From NCBI GenBank assembly GCA_964058805.1, contig CAXKVV010000081.1, forward strand, positions 682,001 to 746,000: DNA of 64,000 nucleotides, read 5' to 3'. The position numbers were made by a program, and so were the translations under genes. Shown here piece by piece: positions 36,558 through 48,545 of the stretch. Each line of letters begins with the position of its first letter. Position 1 is the first letter of the stretch. The notes under the pieces are model-generated. The model was not told the origin of the DNA. It ran no database searches and was given only the letters and a program-made list of their open reading frames with translations. Source of the stretch: Schoenoplectus triqueter (taxonomy: Eukaryota > Streptophyta > Magnoliopsida > Poales > Cyperaceae).

Positions 36558-39500
36558 AAAGCTGGTGTCTAGTAAAAAAAATTGCTTGCATCTTCAAAGA
36601 GTAAAAGTACTTTATTTCTAACTTTTTTTCAACATTTATATTTTACTTTTTTTAGATCATAATTTATAGATCTCAATAATTCTAATTTTAAATGTTCATA
36701 AATAATTTTCATCCGAATTTCATATTCACGGCTTTCCAAACAAAGAGTGTTTTGTGCCATTAGATCAAATTAAGACCGATTATCTATATTTTGCTTTTAA
36801 AACACATATATAGAGGAAACAACTTGATATGAATTGTGCGGAACCAAAATGATAGTTACAAAGTAAGTTTAATTATCACATAATCAGCCTTTGTTTAGCG
36901 CATGCTTAGTAAAAGAAAAAGAACAGAAAAATCAACAACTATTTCTTACTATTAATGGGTTGTATTTAAACGCCTACCACAAACCAAGAAACCAAAAAAA
37001 AAGGAGGATCCGCATGCACTGAGCAATTGTCACTTCTCCATCAACTACTTTAGATTTTGACATTGCATAGAAAGAGGTTTCCTTATTCAGTTCCTTTTTT
37101 GGCCGCGCTTGACTTTTAACGGATGATAATTAAAAAGCTTCCGTGTCTCAAAAAGATTTTGTTCATGCAACTTGACAACTCGCCATCACTCAATTTTTCA
37201 CCGAATTTCTTAAATATTTAGTGACATTTTTATAATATTTTTGTGTTTGTATACTGACTTGAGTACTAGTGCTCTATAAGCATGGAGTAATAACGATGGA
37301 ACTAATTGAAGTGGTACACTAATTCCGACATATATACTTTAAAAGTTCATTAGTTGGTGTACATTCTTTTGGAATTAATTGGAGTAAAATTTAGATAACT
37401 ACAAAATAAAAAATTAAATAAATTAGAGTAAATAAAAAGAATTAATAAGAATTTTCTATTTTATTACCCGCATTGTGATGTCATTTATTTTAGGACATTT
37501 TGCCTTCTAGGTACAAGACGTTGAATCGCCACCAAAATAATTTAGTGTTGTCACTCTTTTGGACAAAACCATAGAAGTAACTGATAATAGCTCCACAATA
37601 TCCAATGAAATATTTGAAATAATAATATTTTAGAACATAATTAAGAAACTATTTGATTAATAATGTGGGAAATATCAATTACAATAAATGATATAAATTG
37701 ATCTCCGTGGATTGCTTTGTTTCCTGACACAAGGATTGGCACTATATATAGCAGATCATCTAGAGTCTGGATTAATTTTTTGATTTTATTAGATCAACGC
37801 ACCTTATAGAGGCAAATAAATCAGAGAAAAATCAATACTGATGAAAAGGAACAATAAATAAAACAATTAATTATGGTTAATTAATGAAAGCCTAGTCAAA
37901 GCAAGATCCAAGGGACCAATTAGGAATCAAGTTGTGACAAGAAGCGTTTGAAATTGTCAAACTATGCTAAAACCCTATCCATCTCCAAAATAAAAAAAAA
38001 AAAACACTAGCCGTTATCACTAAGAAATCTCTTCAGTGGGGAGAAGCTATTGTTTTGTCTCTGCCCAGCAATCTCTCTCTCTTTTTTTTTTACTTTTATT
38101 TACTGATGGTCTTCTAAAATTTATCGCTTTGTTCAATTTTTCATTTCTCTGTCCGTCTTTTCATTATTTTTTATTTTAAAAAAAATTATTTCTTTGAGGT
38201 GTTGTGTTTTGAAATATCCGAGAAAATAAGTTTTTCTTTGACATCACTAAATTCAAATATTGATTCAATATTGAAGTCTTGCGGTGTGCTCAATAACTGA
38301 TATGATCTGGTAAAAATCAAATCAAATGATATCCATCATGGTCAGTTACTTAAAAAGTGATTTTGAGTTTCTTTAAAATTTATCTCTGTATATATATTGG
38401 AGACAAAGTCATTTAGATTATTCAAGGGATGATTTAACTTAGAGTTAATTTTATATTTTGTATTATTTGGTTTTGGATCAAAGAGTTTTTTATTTATTTA
38501 ATTTCACATTATCTACAGACTTTGATGTAAAAAAAATTAGGATTTATACTGTATAACGGACACATTTACTGAAGTATCAGATGAAACAATTAAGCACTAT
38601 AATTATGTATATGATTAGTTGACGGAAACAAGTCAAAATTAACTAGGACTGTCCTAATATAATGATCATTGACAACGAATGGCGAACATCAATTAACAAT
38701 GGAAAATTTGAGTTTTTTTTATATTATATTACTCACTCATACACAATTCCAACATGTGTAATAGAGTCATCATTCAAATTGAACATAGCGATTAGCGAAG
38801 CATACAAACATCGAATGTAGAATGAATTTTGTAGACAATTAATTGATACGAAGCACACTTGTCCCCTATTTTGAGGTAGGAAAAATCTTCACATAGAGTT
38901 TATTAAAAATAGGATTTAATCTTAACTATGTTCATTTTGTAATTATAACTAATATTTTTTTAAAAATAAAATTCAATTTCACTGTGAATGTATTGAATAT
39001 TATATCGGCTAGACGGCTAATAATATATACATGTTACATTGGCATGATATATATATATAACAGTGAAATTAAAGGCTGAGTGCAACCTAAGAAATATAGT
39101 ATAACATTGGCATGATATACAACAGTGAAATTAAAGGCTGAATGCAATCAAAGGAATAGTAGTGATGTTAAGGGCATGCACTAAAGCAAAATCAGATACA
39201 GTGTACTTTTCCCTGAGTTCAGAGGCAACAGGAGCATCAGAATTCAGAAGGCAACAATTGAGCCCATAACGAAGAAAAGCTCCTTTCCCGTTTACAAAAG
39301 CAAAATCAGATACTTGTTAGATGTTGCTGCTTGAGGTGTGTTCATTTCCCTTTAATTTTGGAAAAATATGCATTGCCCTTAATCCAATACCTCTTATATG
39401 CCTCCAACAACCATTACAAATGATTCTCCTAAAAGACATTATCCATAGTCCATAGAATTTGTATGTCGGTAAAAATGGATGGAGTAAGAAGACAAAATAA

Positions 39501-40017
39501 GGAGCACTGTATTTTTTAGAGGGGGAGAGATTGAAATCAAAATTGAGATAGAGCTCGCCTGTCATGCAAACTTCTGAATGCATTGTTCTAGGTTAATTAA
39601 TTTGAAACATCCGATAACAACTTAATTAGTATTTCAGACTGACGATCAATGTGTTTGAATGCGTTTGAACTAGTGTTTTAAAATGCGGTTTATATATGTG
39701 GCCACATATATATATATGTGGTGATCGGACCGTACTTAGTACTTAGAACAATATATGATATTAATATGCGGTTTTGATTTAATATAGATATATATAATCT
39801 AATATACATTATGTACGATTTAATATATGATCTATATGACTTAATATGCAGTATATATTATAAAACAATCTAAAATAATTACCTAACATATCGCATATTA
39901 AAATTCACATTTTAATCAGCGTTCAACGAATTAAGTGCTTTTCACTTGCTTCTAATAGTCACCTTGCTCATTTTCACTTTGCAACTTTACTAGAATACTA
40001 GCAACAATATATATACG
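36558..40017. other. Intergenic with duplicated blocks and short tandem repeats
   Basis: Block X' of the SMXL upstream duplication lies at about 36976-37210. A tandem pair of about 65 bp (TTGGCATGATATA... to GGCTGARTGCAA) is at about 39038-39160. AAGCAAAATCAGATAC occurs at about 39184 and 39298. No gene was recognised. Confidence 0.5.
36976..37210 (+). repeat. Duplicated block X' (pairs with 50528-50747)
   Basis: Shares a series of anchors with 50528-50747 in the same order: AAACCAAGAAAC, CCGCATGCACTGAG, TTTTGACATTGCATAGAA against TTTGGCATTACATAGAA, TTAACG, AAGCTT and TGCAACTT. It is diverged but clearly homologous, and forms the middle of three co-linear duplicated blocks. Confidence 0.7.
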
Positions 40018-40025
40018 ATGGTTCG

Positions 40026-40344
40026 TAGAGGTGGCAGAATCTGATCCGATCCGAGAAACTCGTCTGATCCGCTCGGATCCGAATTCGACCTGATCCGATT
40101 TTTTTAGGAAAGTCAAACTGATCTGATCTGACCCGAAACCGATTTGACCCGACTCGAGATCAAATGACCTTCAATCCAATCGAAATCTATCAACGATCTG
40201 AAAAAACACAACATGTTAATTGACCCGACCCGTCCCGACCCTGACCCGACCCGGCCTAACCTGATTTCTTCTAGAAGATCAAACTGACCCGACTTGCCGG
40301 ACCTGAACCCAAACCCGACCCTACCCGCCCGATTGCCACCTCTA
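40026..40344. mobile_element. hAT-type MITE, 319 bp, perfect TSD
   Basis: Starts TAGAGGTGGCAGAATC and ends GATTGCCACCTCTA, good inverted termini. It is flanked by a perfect 8-bp duplication ATGGTTCG (40018-40025 and 40345-40352). Subterminal regions are packed with GATCCGATC and GACCCGACC motifs. No real coding capacity. Confidence 0.9.
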
Positions 40345-40587
40345 ATGGTTCGTGATTTGGCGTATTTATCGATGCTTGTGCGAGTTAACTGTTTCTTACA
40401 AAAAATCTCCTGTAAATCACCCCACATTTTATCACAGATATGAAAACTATTGTTTCTAACGGCGCTCAGAGAGGGTGAATAGTGTTAATTAATTTTAATT
40501 ATTTTCGGCTTAAGTAAAAGTTTGAGACAAACCGCAAATAATTCAAGCAACAAATAAAACAATATAACTTATAGGAGGAGGAGGTCT

Positions 40588-40935
40588 GGAGGGATACCTT
40601 GATAATGAATTATTTTGATAATCTTGATAATGAAGTTTTAAATAAATATCAAAACTTTTTTAAAAATGGGGAAACAATTATAAATGTGTTCTTTTTCTTA
40701 TAAATTGGTAATGATTCAAATTTCATACAATTTCATTATCGTTTGATAATCCATCAAAAATAATTATTTTTTTATATAATTTATAATAATTCTAATTAAT
40801 GATCTTTAATGAACTATCAAATGATATTTAAATTATATAAAATTTAAAACACTATCAATCTATAAGTAAAAGAATGTATATATAAATTTTATTTGAAAAT
40901 TTATTATCAAGATCGACAAAAAAGACCCATGTCTC
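40588..40935. repeat. Palindromic MITE, GGGATCCTTGATAATG family (copy 3)
   Basis: Left end GAGGGATACCTTGATAATG. The right end has inverted similarity (TTATTATCAAG... AAAGACCC), and the centre contains TTATCGTTTGATAATCCATC. About 350 bp, non-coding. Confidence 0.65.
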
Positions 40936-41229
40936 TCGAGCGTCGCAATTTTTTTTGATGCATCCTTCTATATCTAAAAGAAATTTATAATTTAATTTCG
41001 TAATATTTATAATAATAAATGAACGGTCACCGATTATAAATTCATAGTAGTATGAAAAGCTCTAACACTCTTAGCACGTGACTAACTAATATAAAAATGA
41101 AATTTCTGGATCCATTCAAATCCAGTAACATTATGAGACATGATTTTTTAACAGCGGAAGCAAACTCAACACACACACACAAAAAAAAGTTTCCTGGCCC
41201 GTTCAGGTAAACGGTCAGATTTTATAATC

Positions 41230-41440
41230 AGAAAGTGGGGCTGCTTTTTGGAGTGACATGAGTTGTTTCATGCACCATGAATAAAAGAGGATCCACACCC
41301 TTTAAGGGAAAAAGGTAAAGCAATTATGAGAAAAAGTTGTAGTAAAAGGCATTTTGTCTTAAATAAAAGAGCATCATAATAAAAGGAGAAAGTTGATGCT
41401 GTCTGAAAAAGTATACCCCTGTCATTAAAAGCATCTCCCC
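41230..41440 (+). repeat. Duplicated block Y' (pairs with 51070-51290)
   Basis: Shared anchors in order with 51070-51290: AGAAAGTGGG, GCTTTTTGGAG, CCACACCCTTT, GCAATTATGAGAAAAAGT, AAAAGGCATTTTGTCTT and TTGATGC. It forms the third co-linear block of the duplication. Confidence 0.75.
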
Positions 41441-42986
41441 TGTCTTTATGCATCCTTGATCATTCCATGCTCCACAACAATAATAGATTTTTCTATAAGA
41501 AAGAAAAAATAATATAGTAGTCATTTGAAGAAACTTCTGTATTTATGGCTCTCAAATTTAAAATGAATGTCTCTTTTTATATATAAAGTTAGACAAGTAT
41601 TATTTTACTATTTTTAATAAAGATTAACGTTCTTACTTCAGAAAAAATATTATTGTACAATTTTATTTTTACATGAGTATTAAAATAGTACAAATTCTAA
41701 TTATATAATCCAAAAAATGTTTCATCTATAATAACACAAAACTAATCACTTTTTTTTTACATTATTTGAATTACCACTCTTCTCTTCTTTCTCCATTTTC
41801 ATAAACATATCTTAATTAATTAATGAGTTGGACTAACATACAAACGTTTGTACATCTCCCGAAATACAAATGGTTCAAATTTATTTTATTATGTCCGAAA
41901 TTTAAATCCAAGTTACTCAATAGATTTTGTACATTAAAATCTTGTAGAAAACATTTACTATTTTATAATTTGTAACTATTTTTTTCAGAATTTTCCAATA
42001 TTAGCCAATTTGGCATACAATTTTTTTTTTGCTCAACATTTTATCAGTTTAGCTTGGCATAAGAAAACAAGATGGCAAGAGATGTAGAGCCGACAACTAA
42101 GTGCAAGAAGTATCTGATCTCAATTAATAATTGCTTTTGAGAGCATCCGCATTTTATTATCAAATCTCATTTGATAAATGTCATTTAAATTTTGGAGATG
42201 CAGAATCTAAATAAAATTAAATAATTGTCTAAATTTAACAGTTTATTTGACCAACATTTGAGTGTGCAGTGAAGAGCAGATTCCAAGGCTGCACTCACGA
42301 TGCCCAAAAATTGCCAAACATACGCCCGAAAATGGATATTCTAGGGCCATCACGGCAAGATTGACAGACAGTAGATAGAAGTGAGCATATACTACCAGAA
42401 TTCTCTAAAAATATATATCCGTTTTGGTCCCCAAAATTTCAATTTTTTTTATTGCAGTTAATATCTAAGATTCCAATGATGTCATTTTGGTCGATAATAC
42501 TCCAAACGATAGTAAAAAGAAAACATGTAAATAGAAAGCCCTACTTTTTTGCTGACACGTGTTAACTACATCCTGCCTTTAGCTGATTAGGATATAACAA
42601 ATCTGTGAAACGGAAATATCCCAGATGGGAATTGGGAACAATTCTTGAAATAAAAGTCCTAGTTTTGTAGATATTTGCTCTGAATTAGGAAATGTTAAAA
42701 TAAAAATTTGCCAAATACAGGACTAACTTTATATGTCCTTTAGACAAACTAGATCGATTGAAAAAAATATAAAAAGGGAAAACACTTTTACTTGATGCAA
42801 TTGGCCACTTGGAGACTCTTTCATGATGTTTTACTGTGACCACAGTATTAGTGTAAATTCTTAATTTTAATAATCAGAATTAAATATAACTAACCAACAG
42901 AACGAAATTTAACTAGAATTATTGTTTAAAAATGATGAGATGCTTGAAATTTTAGCTTCAAACATTTCTAGAGATTTTTTAAAAGC
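41441..42986. other. Intergenic; MITE fragment near 42141
   Basis: GAGCATCCGCATTTTATTAT at 42141 resembles the end of a GAGCATC MITE, followed by sequence related to about 255-360. No right terminus was identified. Otherwise non-coding. Confidence 0.4.
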
Positions 42987-42995
42987 CTAAAATCA

Positions 42996-44419
42996 CATAT
43001 TTTTTATTATAGTAAATAAAATAATAAAATATATGAAATTCGTAAGATGGGACTGTTTTTAAGTCAGTATAGCTAGACCCGAGTTTAAAACTCGGGTCCA
43101 GCACCCTGGCCCGAGTTTAAAACTCGGGTCCAACACCCTGGCCCGAGTTAAAAACTCGGGTCCAGTTTTTTTTCTTCTTCTGATTGTTTATTTATTATTT
43201 TTAATAGGTTTTAATAGTTTATTTAGTTCGTTTATTATGTTTAAATATTTATTTTATAATTTAGCTTTTTTAATAGATTTTAATATTTATCTTTTTAATT
43301 TAGCTTATTTAAAATATTTATTAATTATCTTGTTATGTGTAATTATATAATTAAATCCATTAAGGGATCAAATTTATTTTTTAATAAGTTTTATTACTTT
43401 GTTATGTTTAAAATATTTATTTTTTAGTTTAGTTTATTTTTAAATATTTATCTAATCATTTTTTTATGTGAAACAATAATAAAAAAACATAATGTTATAA
43501 TAATTAAAATATAATTTTAAACTATATTATCACTACAATAAAAAATCATTTTAGACAACGCCTAATACAATGATAAAAAAAATAAAAACTAAAATCTCAC
43601 AAATTAATAACCCATTGTCATTTATTTTCTTATATAAAAAGAGATGTGAGAGAGACAGAGAGAGAAATAAGAAAGAATTGAGAGAGAAAAAAATAAAAAT
43701 TGAAATTCGACCACCTCAAGTTTAAACGGCCATAACTTTTGATAGAAAACTCCGATTGAAGCGTGCTACACGACCACAGAAAACTTACAATGAGATATAC
43801 ATGATTAACCGCTAACGCCATTACCGCTATTTTCAGGGCCAAAAAATCTCATCTTCAAGCTAAAAAACGCATTTAAAGTTTTAATTCTTATTTTTTTTAT
43901 TTCTTCTTTGAATTTTTTCATATAAATTATATAATTTTTTATATTATTACATGAGTATGATGTATGCATGTATTATTGAGTAAATATTTTTTTATTATTG
44001 GATGCATAATTATATTTTTATATTAGTTATTGAATGAGTAAATAATATACAATAACATTTGTTCTTATTTAATCAATTGGTCTCTTAATGCATTTAATTA
44101 TATAATTATATATAACAAGATAATTAAATAAATATTTTAAATAAACTAAATAAAAAAGATAAATATTAAAATCTATTAAAAAAGCTAAATTATAAAATAA
44201 ATATTTAAATATAATAAATAAATTAAATAAACTATTAAAACCTATTAAAAATAATAAATAAACTATCAAAAGAAAAAAAATCTGGACCCAAGTTTCAAAC
44301 TCAGGTCAGGGTGCTGGACCCGAGTTTCAAACTCGGATCTAGCTATACTGGCTTAAAAACAGGCTCATCTTACCAATTTTATATAATTAATTATTTTATT
44401 TACTATAATAAAAAATCTG
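42996..44419. mobile_element. Foldback MULE-type element, 1424 bp, with palindrome array
   Basis: Long inverted repeat. The left arm begins CATATTTTTTATTATAGTAA (42996) and the right arm ends with its inverse, AAAAAATCTG (44419). A 9-bp duplication CTAAAATCA flanks it (42987-42995 and 44420-44428). Arms extend about 330-490 bp. Near each outer end is a short array of GC-rich palindromes of the form CCCGAGTTTAAAACTCGGG separated by TCCAGCACCCTGGC: three units at 43077-43162 and two at about 44283-44340. The TIR resembles that of the 431-bp MULE MITE at 5028. Non-coding. Confidence 0.85.
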
Positions 44420-44581
44420 CTAAAATCACCCAAGACAGTCAGATTCAAAGTTTATCTTCTAGACCGGTAATATTCAGAGATTTATTAAAAAGTCTCCAAA
44501 TTGAATTTTTCCATCTTTACAAGCTGATCACCAAAAAGAAGAAAGAAAGAAAGAGACTAGCACTATAGTCTCAAAAATTCC

Positions 44582-47500
44582 TTAAGTTGCATCGAATGCC
44601 ATTACGACTGATACCGCTAGTTGTGTGCCGTGGGAGCTGGTCATACAGTTCAGTTTCTGGTCCTCCACGACTGACAAATGGACCTCATCACCATCCTTTA
44701 AACATACCATGCTCTTCAATTGCTCGACCACAGGAACGAGTACCTTGTCGGACCATTGCTCCAAGGACAGGATGCCGGCATCACCATGCAAAATAACGTC
44801 AGCCATGTGATCTAAAACGCACAATTCAACTCCCAAGTGCGGTGTTTTACCCATGACTGATGCAAATTTTTCTTTCATGATCTTTGAAATGGTGAGCTTG
44901 AAGTGGCCAAGGTCAAACGGCCTGAAATCTATCACCTGGTCCTGGTCCAATAGATGATATATGTCACTGATGCTTGGTGGAACTGGTAAAGACTCTGTGA
45001 ACCTGCCACTATTGTGACCATTCTCCTCTGTCAAGTCACTGTCATCGCCATCATCTTTTTTCTCATCATCGTCATCATCATTGTATATGCTAGAGCTTGA
45101 CCCAGTGCATAGATTCAGGTCCAAAGAAAGTGGGTGACTAATTGTTCTGGGTTTATTCCTTCTTTCTTCATATTGTCCATGCTCAGGCCGACGTTTCTGG
45201 ATATTTGGGGCAACAGAGAGCTCCAGGTGCCATCCCAATGGCTTTATCTCCTTCTCAAGTTGTTCGCTGCTGACAATAAGAACAAAAATGGTGTTTTCCA
45301 ACCAATCAACTTCTCGATTATAAGAATCAACAATCCGACCAGTCATGATGGCTTTCTTGATTGCTGTCCTCACAACTGCATCAGCTTGATCAATGCCATT
45401 GAGCAAAATCACCCGCGTTGGGTTTGATTTCACTGCCTCTGCCACAAGGTCCAATTGGGTCTTGCCACGATCTGGTATGCCTTGTTCACGGCTTGTGCTT
45501 TCCGTTTTTGGGCTGAGGTTAATAGTAGCTGGTTTCTCAGAAAATAGTAGCATAGAGAGTGCATGAGCCATTTTCCTCTTGCCAATCTGGTCAGATCCCT
45601 TGAAAAGCAACCATTTGGCAGATTTGTCTAATCCGTGCCTCTTGCAAGACCCTGATTTGACACCATACACCGCAGATGCAATCGATAGTGCGGCCTCTGG
45701 TTGCCAATTCACTTCCCGCAATAGTTCTTCAGAAAGCTTGATATGTGAGTTGGGATCACAATTCGTACCAGAGTGATGTTTGGTAGTAGAAAATGCTGCT
45801 AGTCCAAGAGACAAATCAGTCTCTACTGTTTGTTCTGCAGGTGATGAATGATGTCCAGTCGAAATGTTTGATCCAGGTGAAGTAGGCATAAGTTGTAATT
45901 GGTCTTGGAAACTCGGACAAGAGCCACGCCATTTAGTAACCTCAGTTTTCGTTTCTCTCAGAGTTTCTTCTCCCTGAAAGAAATTGATTCTGTATTTAAA
46001 TACAGCAATTCTGTGTATATGCGTTATTGTATTGAAAAATTGAGTATTGATCAGATGTAACTGTTTTTATTAAGCAAGAAATGTGAAGCCTGTATCAGAT
46101 TAATAATTTTTAACCCTGGTCCTTTTCAACTGTAACAAATTAAGTGAAAATTTCATTACTATCCAATTATTTAAAACCAGTAAGCACCAAAAGAAATATG
46201 TAAAATTAGCAAACCTGAGAGACCAGCTGGCCACACAATAGTGCATCTAATCTCTTCCGGCCGTTATATCGTTCAGACTGATGGGTTTCCGCAATGCAGG
46301 ACAACTCATCACCATGCTGCTTCATGCACAACCTGCATAAACCTGTTGATCCTCGAGAATCCGGAGTGTATTTCTCTGTAAAACCATTGTTTATGCGGGA
46401 AGCGAGACGGCTTGATGTGTTAAATGACTCGACTGAACTAGTCAGAATTCCTTTTCTGCCAAAACTGTGTAGCGTTAAAAAATTATGAGACATGCAAAAT
46501 TATTAGCTCTAGCATTCATCCAAGAAACTTGCTTCATATAACAAAGTTATATCAAAATTTATTCTCACTAGATTCAAATTATTTGGGATAGCTAGATGCC
46601 GTACGTCCTGCAGACTGTACTGCTAACTGCTAAGAATTTAATTGAGATTCATGCTATATTATGTTAGGTTTCTTTATCCTTTTTGGTAAATGTATATTAG
46701 ATAAAGATGTCATTTAAAAAGTAAAAACTCAAAATATATAAATAGTTCCTTAAAAAGTGCCATTATCTGTGCTTGCTGCCTTTGTCTCCATTTGTACTAT
46801 TGTCGGCCACAAATCAAACCATTTTGCTAGATAATAAGTTTATATGAGTTGTAACTAATCTTGTATAATAGGGCGAAAGTTTATTCATTCACGCAAAATA
46901 GGTTATTCATTCACGCAAAATAGGTCATTTACATTTTAATTAAATCACCATTATACTAAAGATTCACACAGGTAGAATTGCAAGCAGTAAATTTGAGCAT
47001 ATGGAGATATCTCGCTATTGTTATGGTTCTTCTTTTCTCTAAGACATAATGGTATAAGGCGGAAATCTGTTTTAGTGAATAAAATAGAAACTAACCAAAT
47101 AGCCTATTGATGAATAACTACTTTTACTGTGAAAATGCTACAATGCGTTGTATATAGCTGTACACTAGGTCAACTAAAACGACAGTAACATGGATACAAT
47201 TCAACCACGGAACGCAAGAAAGTTATGTTCATCGGAGCAATAAAAAGAGAGAAGTTAGCAAACCTTGGCGATACACTAGCTAAAGATCGAGGTGTGATCG
47301 GAAGGACTTGCAGGTCCCAATCTGTCTCCATGTTTGGATGGTAGACTTGACATTTCAGATAAGTAGCGCATGTTGCAGTTCCAACCAGCCACATACGGCG
47401 TTCTTGCTTTAGAATGGCAGCAAACTCAGAAATTGCAGCGCGTGCCGTAGCCATCAGCATTTTCCAATTCTCCTCTGTACCGAGCTTAGGCCAACTGGCA

Positions 47501-48378
47501 ACATTCTGGGCTTCAACAAGCCACTTGAGATCCCCCAAATCTAGAACTACTCCTTTATTATGAACTAGTTTAAATGACACTGTGTTTACTATGCCCCTGA
47601 TCTTATCAGGCAATTCGTTTGTTTTGGCTCGGCTTAACAGGTCACCAACCGAGATAACTTTCAAGTCTCCAAACTCTCCACTTCTCAGAAGCCCTAGAAT
47701 TTCCTCCATCACAAAATCCGTACCTGTGTCTCCAACTAGTACTGGATTCCGCTTTTGCTGCCTCATGAGCACATCTGCCACTCTTTTTATTTCTTGTCGA
47801 TAACCACTGACAGTAAACCTGATTTCTTGCCCCTGGATATGTCTCGGACTGATATATGAGAGGATGGATGACTTGACTCTAGGGGAGGAAAACCCTGCCT
47901 CACCCATGACACGACTAACTGATGGATCGTCAAGAATTGAAATGGTCAAATGCGGGAGGTCGACACGTATAGAGAGCAAGGGGTGATCAGGAGAGCCACG
48001 CCTTTGTATTGCCTGTGCACGCTTAAGAGATGCCACAAGCGCATTAGAGAATATCGGGCCTTCTGAATAGGAAGGGATGGAAGCAATCCGATCTAGCGCA
48101 ATTGAAAAACACAAATCAAGGGCCCGGCACGAGAGGATTTGGTACATGGGGTGATGCTGGTGTTGGTGTTGGTGAATCGTACACATGTGGCGCAGAAGGG
48201 AAGAAGGAGCTGAAAGAAGAGCTGCCACCACGTGGAGAGGGGTAACATGAGGATGGTGCCTCCGAGCTGCATCCGAGACAGCTGCCGTGAGAACAGCGGA
48301 AGCCTCAGAGGTAAAGGATTGTTGTATGGATGCCATGAATGATGTCAGCTGCTCTGCTGGAGCAGGTGGGGTTCTCAT
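44582..48378 (-). CDS. SMXL: SMAX1-LIKE (SMXL) repressor, SMAX1/SMXL2-type
   Basis: Three exons, 48378-47264, 46455-46215 and 45972/3-44582, join in frame to about 915 aa (SMAX1 is about 990). Nuclear repressors of this ClpB-like family are degraded after karrikin/KAI2 or strigolactone/D14 perception through an SCF-MAX2 ligase. Visible parts: double Clp-N repeat (about 15-185: RRHHPHVTPLHVVAALL, SILDDPSVSRVMGEAGFSSP); degenerate first NTPase region (RNPVLVGDTG, VVLDLGDLKWLVE, VGTATCATYLKCQVYHP); CRLC knuckle-like pair in exon 2; second NTPase-like region with GSDQIGKRKM (about 578-587); the RGKT degron motif (about 621-624); EAR motif LDLNL (736-740). The presence of RGKT argues against SMXL3/4/5. 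ETDLSLGL and ETDWDLQ favour the SMAX1 clade. Odd: MASIQQSFT aligns to the family's N-terminus, so the 14 residues before it are an extension or Met15 is the true start. Confidence 0.93.
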
Positions 48379-48481
48379 ATTTGGTGCAAGCTAATAAGGG
48401 AGGTGAAGCAAATGGAACTACGCAGCGCTCATGGTTGATGTAAGGGAATTACGCAAGGGGTTGAATATGGGAACCTTTTTT

Positions 48482-48545
48482 ATGAGTGGTTTCGGTTTAA
48501 ATTAACTGAGGGCAGGTTGCCCTTCTTTTGTTTGTTTCTGAGAAG
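48482..48545 (-). repeat. SMXL upstream block P (pairs with 32345-32411)
   Basis: Lies about 100-170 bp upstream of the SMXL start codon and is the source-like partner of the relic at 32345-32411. Conservation of this stretch after coding loss of the other copy is notable. It may include 5'-UTR or promoter sequence of SMXL. Confidence 0.6.

Noticed and set aside
43077..43162. Regularly spaced palindromic repeats resembling a CRISPR array
   Set aside because: Spacers are near-identical, there are only three units, there are no cas genes, and the setting is a plant foldback transposon.
44069..44269. Hydrophobic minus-strand ORF
   Set aside because: AT-rich inverted arm of the foldback element. 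The Leu/Phe/Tyr content is compositional.
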